Positions 34,371 through 42,607 are shown, counted from the stretch's first letter. The stretch is 64,000 nt of DNA from Acidobacteriota bacterium (GCA_023389035.1 JAEWFC010000030.1:372001-436000), one strand, 5' to 3'. The notes: generated by a model from the sequence alone, not told the origin. Numbers and translations: made by a program.

Positions 34371-34401
34371 GCGCCAGGCGCGCCAGCTACGATCTGGCGC
34401 A
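34371..34401. repeat. Hairpin module 1 (GCGCCAG doubled, then inverted)
   Basis: GCGCCAG occurs at 34371-34377 and again at 34380-34386. The inverse CTGGCGC follows at 34394-34400; with flanking bases, TGCGCCAG/CTGGCGCA pair as 8 bp. It has the same plan as modules 2 and 3. Confidence 0.7.
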
Positions 34402-34446
34402 CTTATAAGGGTTCTGGGCAGAAAACTGATGCGGGAGACCACGAAA

Positions 34447-34462
34447 CGCCAAAAACGCCGAT
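34447..34462 (+). repeat. 16-bp direct repeat CGCCAAAAACGCCGAT, copy 2
   Basis: This copy is identical to 34351-34366 and immediately precedes hairpin module 2. Confidence 0.8.
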
Positions 34463-34465
34463 GTT

Positions 34466-34506
34466 TGTTCCGCACTGTTCCGCTTGCGCGAGCGCCGAGC
34501 GGAACA
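34466..34506. repeat. Hairpin module 2 (TGTTCCGC doubled, then inverted)
   Basis: TGTTCCGC occurs at 34466-34473 and 34476-34483. The inverse AGCGGAACA at 34498-34506 pairs with TGTTCCGCT at 34476-34484 over 9 bp. Confidence 0.75.
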
Positions 34507-34530
34507 AAAAGGGGCAAAAAAGCCTATTTT

Positions 34531-34571
34531 TGTCCCAGCCTGTCCCAGGCGAACGCGCTCACCCTGGGACA
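34531..34571. repeat. Hairpin module 3 (TGTCCCAG doubled, then inverted)
   Basis: TGTCCCAG occurs at 34531-34538 and 34541-34548. The inverse CCTGGGACA at 34563-34571 pairs with TGTCCCAGG at 34541-34549 over 9 bp. Confidence 0.75.
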
Positions 34572-34597
34572 AACATCGCACTTTTTGAATGAACGGT

Positions 34598-35425
34598 TCA
34601 GAAACCGAACCATTCGGTGGGTTGGAGATGTGAAGAGAGTGTCACCTTGGTTTGAACCGCAAAGAGCGGCGGACGCATTTTCAGGGCCGTCTCGGCGGTC
34701 AGTCGGGCCAGATGCGGATCATTTGCCCGCTGTGAAAGGTGGGCGAGAACGATATGCCGGGCAAAACCGTCAAACTCATTAGTAAGCCAATCGGCGAGGT
34801 CTTCGTTAGAAAGGTGGCCGGTACGGGACGCGATGCGCTGCTTCAAGTCCCAGGTGTAAACGCAGGCCCGCAGCATATCGCGGCTGTGATTGGATTCGAT
34901 GACTATGGCGTCGCAGCCTCTAAGCTTTTCTTTGATCAGCGGCGTCAGATGGCCGAAATCCATCAGGGTCGCGACCCTGACGCCGGCACGTTTTGCCACG
35001 AAGCCAAAATTATCAACGGCGTCATGCGGGACGCAAAACGGTTCAAAATCGATATCGCCGATTCGAAATTCACGGCTCGATTCGATCACCTGAACGCGGT
35101 CTTTGAGAGCGGTGCGGCGTTTCGCAGATTCGCTGTCGCCATTCTGAACGCCCCGGCGGGTAGCGTAGTAAGCGTCTTCCGTCTCGCCGGAAACAAAGAC
35201 CGGGCACTTGATCGACCGCAGCAGCACACGCAGTCCGCCGGCGTGGTCGCTATGCTCATGCGTGATCAATACGGCATCGAGGTCGCAAGGATCGACGCCG
35301 ACGACGGCCAGCCGCCGCAGGATCTCGCGGGCGCTCAGACCCGCATCGACCAGAACGTTGGTCCGTTCCGTCGAGATGAGTACCGCGTTTCCGGTTGAAC
35401 CGCTGCCGAGTACGGTAAATTTCAT
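34598..35425 (-). CDS. MBL-fold metallohydrolase, YycJ/WalJ-like
   Basis: The protein has 275 residues from the ATG at 35425. The longer open frame to 35671 overlaps the SDR gene. It starts MKFTVLGSGSTGNAVLIST, typical of the YycJ/WalJ and PhnP-like branch. The zinc motif is ITHEHSDHAGGLRVL, with later histidines in CVPHDAVDNFGF, ESNHSRDML and LAHLSQRAND. Family members are predicted nucleases or phosphodiesterases; the exact substrate is unknown. Its start overlaps the SDR stop by 4 nt (ATGA), indicating coupling. Confidence 0.9.
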   Translation of the reverse strand: MKFTVLGSGSTGNAVLISTERTNVLVDAGLSAREILRRLAVVGVDPCDLDAVLITHEHSDHAGGLRVLLRSIKCPVFVSGETEDAYYATRRGVQNGDSESAKRRTALKDRVQVIESSREFRIGDIDFEPFCVPHDAVDNFGFVAKRAGVRVATLMDFGHLTPLIKEKLRGCDAIVIESNHSRDMLRACVYTWDLKQRIASRTGHLSNEDLADWLTNEFDGFARHIVLAHLSQRANDPHLARLTAETALKMRPPLFAVQTKVTLSSHLQPTEWFGF

Positions 35426-36207
35426 TTCGCTTTTTGATAACGGCCGCGGAGGCCTTTCGCTAAAGCCTTGGTTATCAGGGAGTTTGGGATAAACGTTGCA
35501 GCCGTAGCTGCTATGTAATTTGTCCAGCCTGAGACGACCTTCGCACGGTTTCCCCCGATCGCCCGCATCGCGGTGTCGACGACGTCCTCGGGAGTCTCCT
35601 GGCCTTTCGCGGTGGTCACGCGGTCGATGTTCGACGCTTCCCAAAAGTTGGTTTTCGTCGAACCCGGACACAACGCGAGCACTTGGATGCCGAACGGGCG
35701 ATTTTCCGCTGCGATCGATTCGGAAAATGCAGTGACGAACGACTTCGTCGCCGCATACGTCGCCATGAACGGTATCGGCTGAAATCCGGCGGCCGATGAA
35801 ACGTTGATGACCGTGCCGGCCCTGCGGGCACGCATCCCCGGTAAATATCGATGTGTGAGAGCGACCAACGCCCTGATATTGAGATCGATCATCTCGAGCT
35901 CGCGATCCAGCGGCAGGTCAACGAAGTCGCCCATCGACCCGAAACCGGCGTTGTTGATCAACAGGTCGACCGAGACGCCGAGCGATTCGGTCTCTGCGAA
36001 CAGTTTCGCATCGCTCGCTACCTCGCTGAGATCCAGCGCGTAATAGCGAGCCTCGATAGACGCCGTTGCCGAAAGCTCATTACAAAGAGCTTCGAGCTTA
36101 TCCGCTGATCGAGCGACCAGGACCAGGTCATAACCCTCGGCTGCAAGTCTTCGAGCGAATGCTTCTCCTATTCCGCTCGATGCGCCGGTGATCAGGGCTG
36201 TCGTCAT
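35422..36207 (-). CDS. Short-chain dehydrogenase/reductase
   Basis: The protein has 261 residues with a Rossmann fold. The cofactor motif is TGASSGIGEAFAR, NNAG is present in LLINNAGFGSMGD, and the catalytic Ser-Tyr-Lys set is VSSAAG followed by YAATKSF. The Arg after the second strand (VARSADKL) favours NADP(H). A hydrophobic C terminus (YIAATAATFIPNSLITKALA) could associate with membrane, as in the DltE-like/3-ketoacyl reductase group. Start and stop overlap its neighbours by 4 nt each. Confidence 0.9.
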   Translation of the reverse strand: MTTALITGASSGIGEAFARRLAAEGYDLVLVARSADKLEALCNELSATASIEARYYALDLSEVASDAKLFAETESLGVSVDLLINNAGFGSMGDFVDLPLDRELEMIDLNIRALVALTHRYLPGMRARRAGTVINVSSAAGFQPIPFMATYAATKSFVTAFSESIAAENRPFGIQVLALCPGSTKTNFWEASNIDRVTTAKGQETPEDVVDTAMRAIGGNRAKVVSGWTNYIAATAATFIPNSLITKALAKGLRGRYQKAK

Positions 36208-36728
36208 AATTGGTCGAAATCGTCGGCCGGAGGAACGAATGAATAGTATATCGACAAAATCGCGGCTGCGATAATTGTCAGCGTGCCGATAGCACGAATA
36301 AGGCCGGAAAGTATCTGCGTTGACTCAAGAAGCCCGAGCCTGTCGAGCATGAAGTTCCAGTCGTGAAAGCTGCCCTCGCTCCCTGTAAATCCGCCGAGGA
36401 GGACGAGCTGCATAACCTTTGCGTCGGCAGCGTAAATATAAACGTTTATTACGCTTTGACCGACCCAGAATAGAGTGACGGCCGCAGAGTAATGTTTGAA
36501 ATGCCAGACGAAATAGCCAACAAAGACGGCAGGAAATACGACCTGCAGGATGGACCCGCCCGCGACCATCATAAATTCGCCGAACGGGCGGAAGACGAGA
36601 TGGCCGGTCTCGTGGATCGGCAGGTCGACAAGGTCAAGAAAACTGCCTTCCATCGGAGTTGCGGCTATCCAGAGAAAGTAGATGGTCAAAAGTATCGCGA
36701 AAGCGAGCTTAGGGTAGTTTGGGGTCAT
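36204..36728 (-). CDS. Membrane protein with HETGH zinc-protease motif
   Basis: The protein has 174 residues with about five predicted membrane spans. The first two are separated by DLVDLPIHETGHLVFRPFGE, whose HETGH (39-43) fits the HExxH zinc motif. This is followed by VAGGSILQVVFPAVFVGYF, resembling the second conserved segment of M50 site-2-type proteases. I do not recognise the exact family, and a classic NxxPxxxxD motif is not seen. It is coupled by overlap to the SDR (4 nt) and GNAT (20 nt) genes. Confidence 0.7.
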   Translation of the reverse strand: MTPNYPKLAFAILLTIYFLWIAATPMEGSFLDLVDLPIHETGHLVFRPFGEFMMVAGGSILQVVFPAVFVGYFVWHFKHYSAAVTLFWVGQSVINVYIYAADAKVMQLVLLGGFTGSEGSFHDWNFMLDRLGLLESTQILSGLIRAIGTLTIIAAAILSIYYSFVPPADDFDQL

Positions 36729-37299
36729 CTGCTGAGACGGAGATCCAAGGATTCAGCCGATAGAAATCGGCTTTTGAGATAGCGTAGAAAGCACAATCGA
36801 TGTCGTAATGGAGCTCAGTCTTTTCAAACTTCATTCCAAGCTTTTCCATAATGTGCTGCGAGGCTTTGTTCTCGATCTGGGCGACAGCAACGATGCGTTC
36901 AAGGCCCTGTTCACGAAAGCCGTGATCCAGCCAGCCGCGGGCAGCCTCAGTCCCGATCCCGAGATTCCAATACGCCTTGATCATGCTGTAGCCGACCTCG
37001 ATCTCGTCAGTTCCGTCAAGAGGCTGCAGCCCCGCGGTCCCGATCACCTCGCCCGTGGCGTTCCAGATCATCGGACACATACTGAAGCCGTATCGCCGGT
37101 AACAGTCGATGTAAAAGCGGATCCGTGTTGCAAGCGCTTCTTCGTTTTGTCTCGCAGGGCCGCCAAGATACTTATTAACCTCCGGATCGGAACGCTGCTC
37201 GATCAGCTCCGGCAGATCTTCGAGAACGAAGGGACGAAAAGCGAGACGCTCTGTCTCGAAAATGATCCCGGTTTCAGCTCGTGCGGAGGTTTCTGTCAC
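36709..37299 (-). CDS. GNAT-family N-acetyltransferase (RimJ/RimL-like)
   Basis: The protein has 196 residues. The start FETERLAFRPFVLEDLPELI and the acetyl-CoA region EVGYSMIKAYWNLGIGTEAARG fit the RimJ/RimL type. NKASQHIMEKLGMKFEKTEL completes the family pattern. Substrate is unknown: a protein N terminus or a small amine. It is first in a four-gene overlapping minus-strand operon and overlaps the next gene by 20 nt. Confidence 0.88.
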   Translation of the reverse strand: MTETSARAETGIIFETERLAFRPFVLEDLPELIEQRSDPEVNKYLGGPARQNEEALATRIRFYIDCYRRYGFSMCPMIWNATGEVIGTAGLQPLDGTDEIEVGYSMIKAYWNLGIGTEAARGWLDHGFREQGLERIVAVAQIENKASQHIMEKLGMKFEKTELHYDIDCAFYAISKADFYRLNPWISVSADDPKLP

Positions 37300-37407
37300 A
37301 AATTTAAGCTATGTGGTGTTATCAAAACGAAGTTCCAAAAGAGGAAACCAGGGGCCGTTCGGCGGGAGCCGCACTCATTATCGCAATCTTTCGAGGCTAA
37401 GCACAAG

Positions 37408-38067
37408 ATGTTTTTCGATCAACAAAGCTTAAGAAGTACGAGCCGGCGTAACTTTCTCGCGGCTTTCGGAGCCGCCGGCACACTGGCATTCTTTACCGGG
37501 TGCCGCGACGAGATCTTTGCCCAGAACGAAGCCACACCTTTGCTCGAAAAGCTGCGGGCCAACGCAATTGGTGACTCGGGAGTCAGCTGGTGCGGAGCTC
37601 GCGACGTTCCGGCGGATGTGTCGTCTCATGTAAAACTGGCACCGGAGATCAAGAGTGAACGGATCGAGATAAACGGTACCGTATTTCAAGCAGACGGTAC
37701 GACTCCGGCTGAGAATACGCTGATCTATCTTTATCACACCGATGCCGAAGGCATATACGGACGCGAGGGCCAACATCATCACGGCCGGTTTCGTGCGTGG
37801 CTCCTGACCGGCAAAGACGGCCGCTATGGTTTTGAGACCATACGCCCTGCGTCATACCCGAATTCGAAGATAGCCGCACACATCCACATGACCGTGACGA
37901 CCGTTTCCGCAAAAGAGGATTGGATAGACTCGGTACTTTTCGAAGGCGATCCGTACATCACCGCACGCGAGCGGGAATCACGAAAGGGTGGATTTGAACC
38001 GATAGTAAAACTAGAGAAAAGCGGGAACGGCGTAATGCGTGCTGTTCGAGATATTCAGCTGGCGTGA
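37408..38067 (+). CDS. Exported intradiol-type dioxygenase (protocatechuate 3,4-dioxygenase-like)
   Basis: The protein has 219 residues from the ATG at 37408. The N terminus carries a twin-arginine leader (SRRNFLAAFGAAGTLAFF) followed by TGC, so a Tat-exported lipoprotein is likely. The intradiol fold shows the iron ligands in LIYLYHTDAEGIYG (Tyr), GRYGFETIRPASYP (Tyr) and IAAHIHMTV (two His). Characterised relatives cleave catechols. Export makes a role on extracellular aromatics or crosslinked material plausible, but the substrate is unknown. Its TGA abuts the stop of the convergent DUF1015 gene. Confidence 0.82.
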   Translation: MFFDQQSLRSTSRRNFLAAFGAAGTLAFFTGCRDEIFAQNEATPLLEKLRANAIGDSGVSWCGARDVPADVSSHVKLAPEIKSERIEINGTVFQADGTTPAENTLIYLYHTDAEGIYGREGQHHHGRFRAWLLTGKDGRYGFETIRPASYPNSKIAAHIHMTVTTVSAKEDWIDSVLFEGDPYITARERESRKGGFEPIVKLEKSGNGVMRAVRDIQLA

Positions 38068-39276
38068 TCAGATCAGGTGGACGAAAAGACCGTCCTTTAA
38101 CTTCGGTTCAAACCAGGTAGATTTCGGCGGCATTATTTCGCCCATGTCCGAGACGGCAAACAGGTCGTCCATCGTAGTGGGATAAAGTGAAAAGGCGATG
38201 CGTGCTTCACCGCTGTCGACGAGTTTCGTGAGCTCGCTGGTCCCGCGGCCGCCGCCGACGAATCCGATGCGTTCATCGGTTCGCGGGTCAACGATGCCCA
38301 ACACGGGCTCAAGAAGGTATTTCTGCAGAATGGTGACGTCGAGCCGCTCGATCGGATCAGGCTCCCGAAAATACTCGACCGCGAACCGCAGGTCAAACCA
38401 TTGGCCTTCGAAATACATGCAGATCTCACCGTGGGTAAGCGGGGTGCAGCTATCGACCTCGGTGACGATGAAATTTTGCTTTATGCCGTCTAGCAGCTGA
38501 TCACGCGAGAGGCCGTTCAGATCCGAGACCGTTCGATTGTATGCAAGGATCTGCAGCTCGTCCGCCGGAAACAGTCCGGCCATTACGAAGTTGTACTCCT
38601 CGGTGCCATCGTGGGACTGGTTTTCGGCTTGAAGCCGTTTGCGGGCCTGCTCGGCGCTTTCCAGGCGATGATGACCGTCGGCAACGTAAAGAGCAGGAAT
38701 TGCTGCGAAAGCATCGGTTATTTCAAGGGTCTCATCGCAGCGCCAAACCGTGTGACGCACACCGGTGGCGCATTCGAAATCATAAAGCGGCTCGCCAGCT
38801 GCAACCTTGGCACAGATCTTCTTTAGCACGTCAATTGGGCGATGTGCGAGGAATATCAGGCCTGTCTGAGCACGCAGGCCAACCATATGCCGCGTGCGGT
38901 CCTCGACCTTATCAGGACGCGTCTTCTCGTGCGGCTTTATAAGACCGCCCTCGTAATCGTCTAAAGAGCAGCACGCGACGATGCCTGTTTGCGAATGATC
39001 GTCGGTCGACAGCCGATAAACAAAATACGATTCTTGCGTGTCCTTGGCGAGAATATTCTCGTTCAGAAACATTTCGAAATTGTCACGGGCGTGTTCGACG
39101 CTCTCGCAGTCCGATTCCTCGGCCTCAGGGCGCGTTACACGTAGAAAGCTGTAAGGATTTTCTTTAATAAAGTCGCGAGCTTCCGATTCGTATATAACGT
39201 CGTACGGAACGCTCGAGACCATCTTTGCTTTTTCGGGTGCAGGCCTAACCGCACGGAAGGGTTTGATCAGTGTCAC
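38068..39276 (-). CDS. DUF1015-family protein
   Basis: The protein has 402 residues. Conserved blocks are IKPFRAVRPAPEKAKMVSSV followed by PYDVI near the N terminus, ENPYSFLRVTRPE, the central YVADGHHRLESA and FVMAGLFPADELQILAYNR. This is a full-length DUF1015 protein. The GHHR motif suggests an active site, but the reaction is not established in my knowledge. The next gene on the strand, a lipoprotein, starts upstream at 39821 with a 20-bp gap. Confidence 0.88.
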   Translation of the reverse strand: MTLIKPFRAVRPAPEKAKMVSSVPYDVIYESEARDFIKENPYSFLRVTRPEAEESDCESVEHARDNFEMFLNENILAKDTQESYFVYRLSTDDHSQTGIVACCSLDDYEGGLIKPHEKTRPDKVEDRTRHMVGLRAQTGLIFLAHRPIDVLKKICAKVAAGEPLYDFECATGVRHTVWRCDETLEITDAFAAIPALYVADGHHRLESAEQARKRLQAENQSHDGTEEYNFVMAGLFPADELQILAYNRTVSDLNGLSRDQLLDGIKQNFIVTEVDSCTPLTHGEICMYFEGQWFDLRFAVEYFREPDPIERLDVTILQKYLLEPVLGIVDPRTDERIGFVGGGRGTSELTKLVDSGEARIAFSLYPTTMDDLFAVSDMGEIMPPKSTWFEPKLKDGLFVHLI

Positions 39277-39296
39277 TTTGCGGTAGATTCCTTTGA

Positions 39297-39821
39297 TTAT
39301 TCCGGGATACTCGGAGCGGGTTCAGCGGGAACGGCAACATTCATGTTGTCTGTGCCAAGACGTTCGCTATTGATCCGGTCTTCCGCCCTCTGCATTTCTT
39401 CTTCGATCTCTCGGGTGAGCCGATCAGCGTACCCTTTTTTGTCGATCTTCCACTGGTTATCTTCAAAAACGAATGGAATTATCTCCCAGTTGCCGGATAG
39501 GTTTCTTACCTCCAGCGTCGCGTTCGTACCGTCGATCTTTTCATTTCGGTACTGCACTTGGGTCTGAGATTCATTGAAAAGCGTCTCCCGTTTGACGATC
39601 TCGTCAACGGTCGTACCCTGCGACCGAGCCTGCTGCTCGTGCATTTTAAGCGTCTCGCTCGAAAGCAGCAGCTTCATCGCGGTCGTGTCTTTCTGTTTTA
39701 CAGCTTTAGAATAAGTGCGAAACGTTTCGAGCGGAGTCGCCGGTTTCGCCTCGCCCGCATCCCCGCAGGCAACTGCGAGCAGCATGACGGCAAAAATTGT
39801 TATTGAAATGAGCGGTCGCAT
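39297..39821 (-). CDS. Lipoprotein, DUF4878-like
   Basis: The protein has 174 residues. The lipobox LLAVAC places the lipid-modified cysteine at residue 19. The next part (PLETFRTYSKAVKQKDTTAM) and EIIPFVFEDNQWKIDKKGYA form an NTF2-like/DUF4878 fold. An acidic, Pro-ending C terminus follows. Function is unknown. It lies 20 bp upstream of the DUF1015 gene. Confidence 0.78.
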   Translation of the reverse strand: MRPLISITIFAVMLLAVACGDAGEAKPATPLETFRTYSKAVKQKDTTAMKLLLSSETLKMHEQQARSQGTTVDEIVKRETLFNESQTQVQYRNEKIDGTNATLEVRNLSGNWEIIPFVFEDNQWKIDKKGYADRLTREIEEEMQRAEDRINSERLGTDNMNVAVPAEPAPSIPE

Positions 39822-39902
39822 CGGGGTACGTTATAAATCTGTGAGCTATTGTAAAATGTTCAAAATCGAGATTATATCCCAATCAAACGGAGTAAAAAAC
39901 AC

Positions 39903-40187
39903 GTGAAGCGTGAAAAGCTAAGCGAAGATCAAGTTCGCCGTGAGATCGCCGAACTCGACGGCTGGTCGGCAGGTGATGCGAATGTTAAAAAGCGGGTTGA
40001 GTTCGACAATTTCGCAGAGAGTCTGGCTTTCGTAAACCGTATCGGCGAACTCGCTGAGGCCGCCGACCATCACCCCGACATCACCTTCGGCTGGGGTTAT
40101 GCGGAAATATCGCTGACGACGCACGACCGCGGCGGTGTGACAGACGTCGATATCGAACTTGCAAGAAGGATCGACGCGATCGGCTAA
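39903..40187 (+). CDS. 4a-hydroxytetrahydrobiopterin dehydratase (pterin-4a-carbinolamine dehydratase)
   Basis: The protein has 94 residues starting with GTG at 39903, the only in-frame start. A GGAG element lies 12-16 nt upstream, which is a long spacer. The active-site signature is AEAADHHPDITFGWGYAEIS with the conserved His-His-Pro. The enzyme dehydrates 4a-hydroxy-tetrahydropterin during aromatic amino acid hydroxylation. No phenylalanine hydroxylase is present in the window. A standalone gene of this size is normal for the family. Confidence 0.9.
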   Translation: MKREKLSEDQVRREIAELDGWSAGDANVKKRVEFDNFAESLAFVNRIGELAEAADHHPDITFGWGYAEISLTTHDRGGVTDVDIELARRIDAIG

Positions 40188-40202
40188 CCTTTCGAAAGCG
40201 CC

Positions 40203-42422
40203 TCAGATCCCATCGATGATCGCATTCAGCGTTGCTGACGGTCTCATTGCAGCGGACGCTTTGACGGTTTCCAGACGATAATAGCCGCCGACATCCTGCG
40301 GTTTTCCTTGCGCGCTGATCAGTTCGTGGTTGATCTTTCCTTCGCTTTCCTGCAAAGCCTTCGCGATCGGGGCGAACTTGCCAGCGATCTCTGCGTCTAA
40401 TGTCTGTGCTGCCAAAGCTTCAGCCCAGTACATCGCCAAATAAAAATGCGAGCCGCGGTTGTCGATCTGACCGACCTTTCTTGCGGGAGATCGATCATTC
40501 GCCAAAAATTTTGCGTTCGCTTCGTCCAAGGCATCTGCGAGGATCTGCGCCCTTTTATTGTCTTGGGTCTGTGCTAGATGCTCGAGACTTGCCTGCAAGG
40601 CCAAAAATTCGCCCAATGAATCCCAGCGCAAATAACCTTCATGTAAGAATTGCTCGATATGCTTAGGTGCAGATCCACCCGCACCGGTCTCGAATAAGCC
40701 GCCTCCGTTCATTAGCGGCACGATAGATAGCATTTTGGCGGACGTTCCGAGTTCGAGGATCGGGAACAGGTCCGTCAAGTAATCCCGCAGAACATTGCCC
40801 GAAACCGAGATCGTGTCTTTACCCTCGCGGGCACGCTTCAGTGTCTCGGTCATCGCATCCTTTACATCCATTATCCTAATATCAAGGCCAGACGTGTCGT
40901 GGTCCGCGAGGTATGTTTCGACCTTTTTGATGATCTGCGCATCGTGAGCACGGCCCTTATCCAACCAGAAAATGGCTGTGGTATCTGAAAGGCGTGCACG
41001 TGCTACAGCGAGTTTCACCCAGTCACGGATCGCGGCGTCTTTCGTCTGACACATTCTGAAGATGTCGCCCGTCTGGACTTTCTGTTCCAACAAAACATTG
41101 CCGTCCTCGTCTTCAACTTTAACGGTGCCATCGCCTGAGATCTGGAACGTCTTATCGTGTGACCCGTACTCTTCCGCTTTCTGAGCCATCAGACCGACAT
41201 TCGGCACTGAACCGAATGTTTTCGGGTCGATCGCACCGTTGGTTTTCATGTCCTCGATTATGGCGGCGTAAAAGCCTGCATATGTTCGATCAGGGATCAC
41301 ACAAAGGGTATCTTCTTCGAGGCCATCCTTGTTCCACATCTTCCCGCCGCCGCGAACAAGGGCGGCCATCGATGCATCGATGATCACGTCGGACGATACA
41401 TGGAAATTTGTAATTCCCTTATCGGAATTGACCATCGCAAGGCCCGGGCCGTTTTCGATCGTGTCGGCTATATCCTTTTTAATCTCCGCTTCCGCGGGGT
41501 GTCCGGCGATCTTTTCGAAAAGGGTCGCCAGCCCGTAGTTTGGATTGATGTCTAGTTGTTTGAATGTCTCTTTATGTTTCTCGAAAACGTCCTTGAAATA
41601 GGTCTCGACCATCGCACCGAAAATTATCGGGTCGGAGACCTTCATCATCGTGGCTTTGAGGTGTGCGGAAAGGAGTACCTTTCTTTCTTTTGCTTCATCG
41701 ATGGCTTTGCGCACGAACGACCTCAATGCGGCAAGATTCATCACCGATGAATCAATGACCTCCGCGGCCTTCAGCGGCGAGTGGTCCTTCAGGACTTTCT
41801 CTGAACCATCATCTCCATAGAAGACGATCTTGAATTTTCCATCCTTTTCTGCAGTCCTCGAGTTCTCCGTGCCATAGAAATCTCCGTCGCTCATATGTGC
41901 GACCGATGTCTTGGAATCCTTGCTCCATTGGCCCATGCGGTGGGGATTCGTTTTAGCGTAGTTCTTCACGGCCTTCGGAGCGCGCCTGTCGGAGTTTCCC
42001 TCTCTCAGCACCGGGTTGACCGCACTTCCCAGCACTTTCGCATACTTCGCATTAACAGCTGCCTCTTCGTCAGTTCTAGGTTCTGCGGGGTATTCAGGGA
42101 TGGCGAATCCTTTTTTCTGCAGCTCATCGATAGCCTCTGTCAGTTGCGGTACCGAGGCAGAAATATTCGGCAATTTGATAATATTGGCTTCCGGTTTCGT
42201 TGCGAGCTCACCGAGATCGGCCAGTGCATCCGGGATCTTTTGGTCGTCGCTCAGCTTTTCAGGAAAGTTGGCCAAGATCCTACCGGCAAGTGAGATGTCC
42301 GGAACCTCAATGTCAATATCTGCGGATCTCGTAAACGCCTTTATGATGGGTAAAAAAGAATACGTCGCCAGCATCGGGGCTTCGTCAGTCAACGTGTAAT
42401 AGATCTTCGATTTATGTGCCAT
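40203..42422 (-). CDS. icd: Isocitrate dehydrogenase (NADP+), monomeric type
   Basis: The protein has 739 residues, the usual length of the monomeric IDH. Landmarks are KIYYTLTDEAPMLATYSFLP at the start, KLPNISASVPQL, VNPVLREGNSDRRAP and TIENGPGLAMVNSDKGITNF. RGGGKMWNKDGLEEDTLCVI and FETGAGGSAPKHIEQFLHEG come later. It converts isocitrate to 2-oxoglutarate with NADP in the TCA cycle. It is unrelated in chain layout to the dimeric enzyme. A 185-bp divergent region separates it from the TlpA-like gene. Confidence 0.95.
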   Translation of the reverse strand: MAHKSKIYYTLTDEAPMLATYSFLPIIKAFTRSADIDIEVPDISLAGRILANFPEKLSDDQKIPDALADLGELATKPEANIIKLPNISASVPQLTEAIDELQKKGFAIPEYPAEPRTDEEAAVNAKYAKVLGSAVNPVLREGNSDRRAPKAVKNYAKTNPHRMGQWSKDSKTSVAHMSDGDFYGTENSRTAEKDGKFKIVFYGDDGSEKVLKDHSPLKAAEVIDSSVMNLAALRSFVRKAIDEAKERKVLLSAHLKATMMKVSDPIIFGAMVETYFKDVFEKHKETFKQLDINPNYGLATLFEKIAGHPAEAEIKKDIADTIENGPGLAMVNSDKGITNFHVSSDVIIDASMAALVRGGGKMWNKDGLEEDTLCVIPDRTYAGFYAAIIEDMKTNGAIDPKTFGSVPNVGLMAQKAEEYGSHDKTFQISGDGTVKVEDEDGNVLLEQKVQTGDIFRMCQTKDAAIRDWVKLAVARARLSDTTAIFWLDKGRAHDAQIIKKVETYLADHDTSGLDIRIMDVKDAMTETLKRAREGKDTISVSGNVLRDYLTDLFPILELGTSAKMLSIVPLMNGGGLFETGAGGSAPKHIEQFLHEGYLRWDSLGEFLALQASLEHLAQTQDNKRAQILADALDEANAKFLANDRSPARKVGQIDNRGSHFYLAMYWAEALAAQTLDAEIAGKFAPIAKALQESEGKINHELISAQGKPQDVGGYYRLETVKASAAMRPSATLNAIIDGI

Positions 42423-42607
42423 TTATCGTCTTGCTCTAAAATAGGGTTGATCGTTAGTGGAACATATAAGAATACATAACGCGACCGATGATTTCGAGGG
42501 CAGCACGTAGAATGCGGGTCACATCAGACAATTTACATTGCGAAACGTACCGTCGGGATCGGGGCTGCAATTTGCTTTCGACGGCTATGTCTTTTACTTT
42601 TAACTAA

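Larger units (their letters stand above)
33331..34597. other. 1.27-kb gene-free, repeat-rich convergent spacer
   Basis: This region lies between the ends of two convergent genes and has no credible coding sequence in any frame. It contains two ~70-bp direct repeats, a 32-bp inverted repeat, two palindromes, a small array of GCGGCACCA units, a 16-bp direct repeat and three hairpin modules of similar design. The short open frames inside it are produced by the repeats themselves. It could be a landing zone for non-autonomous repeat elements. No transposase, integrase or tRNA is present. Confidence 0.75.

Noticed and set aside
34033..34782. Open frames of 64-137 codons on both strands in the spacer and its edge
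   Set aside because: They overlap one another in conflicting frames, are Arg/Ser/Phe-rich without domains, and follow the hairpin modules or the antisense of the MBL gene.
34598..35671. Longer form of the MBL protein starting at 35671
   Set aside because: The extra residues are Arg/Asp-rich and overlap the SDR gene. The family start MKFTVLGSGSTGN at 35425 forms an ATGA overlap.
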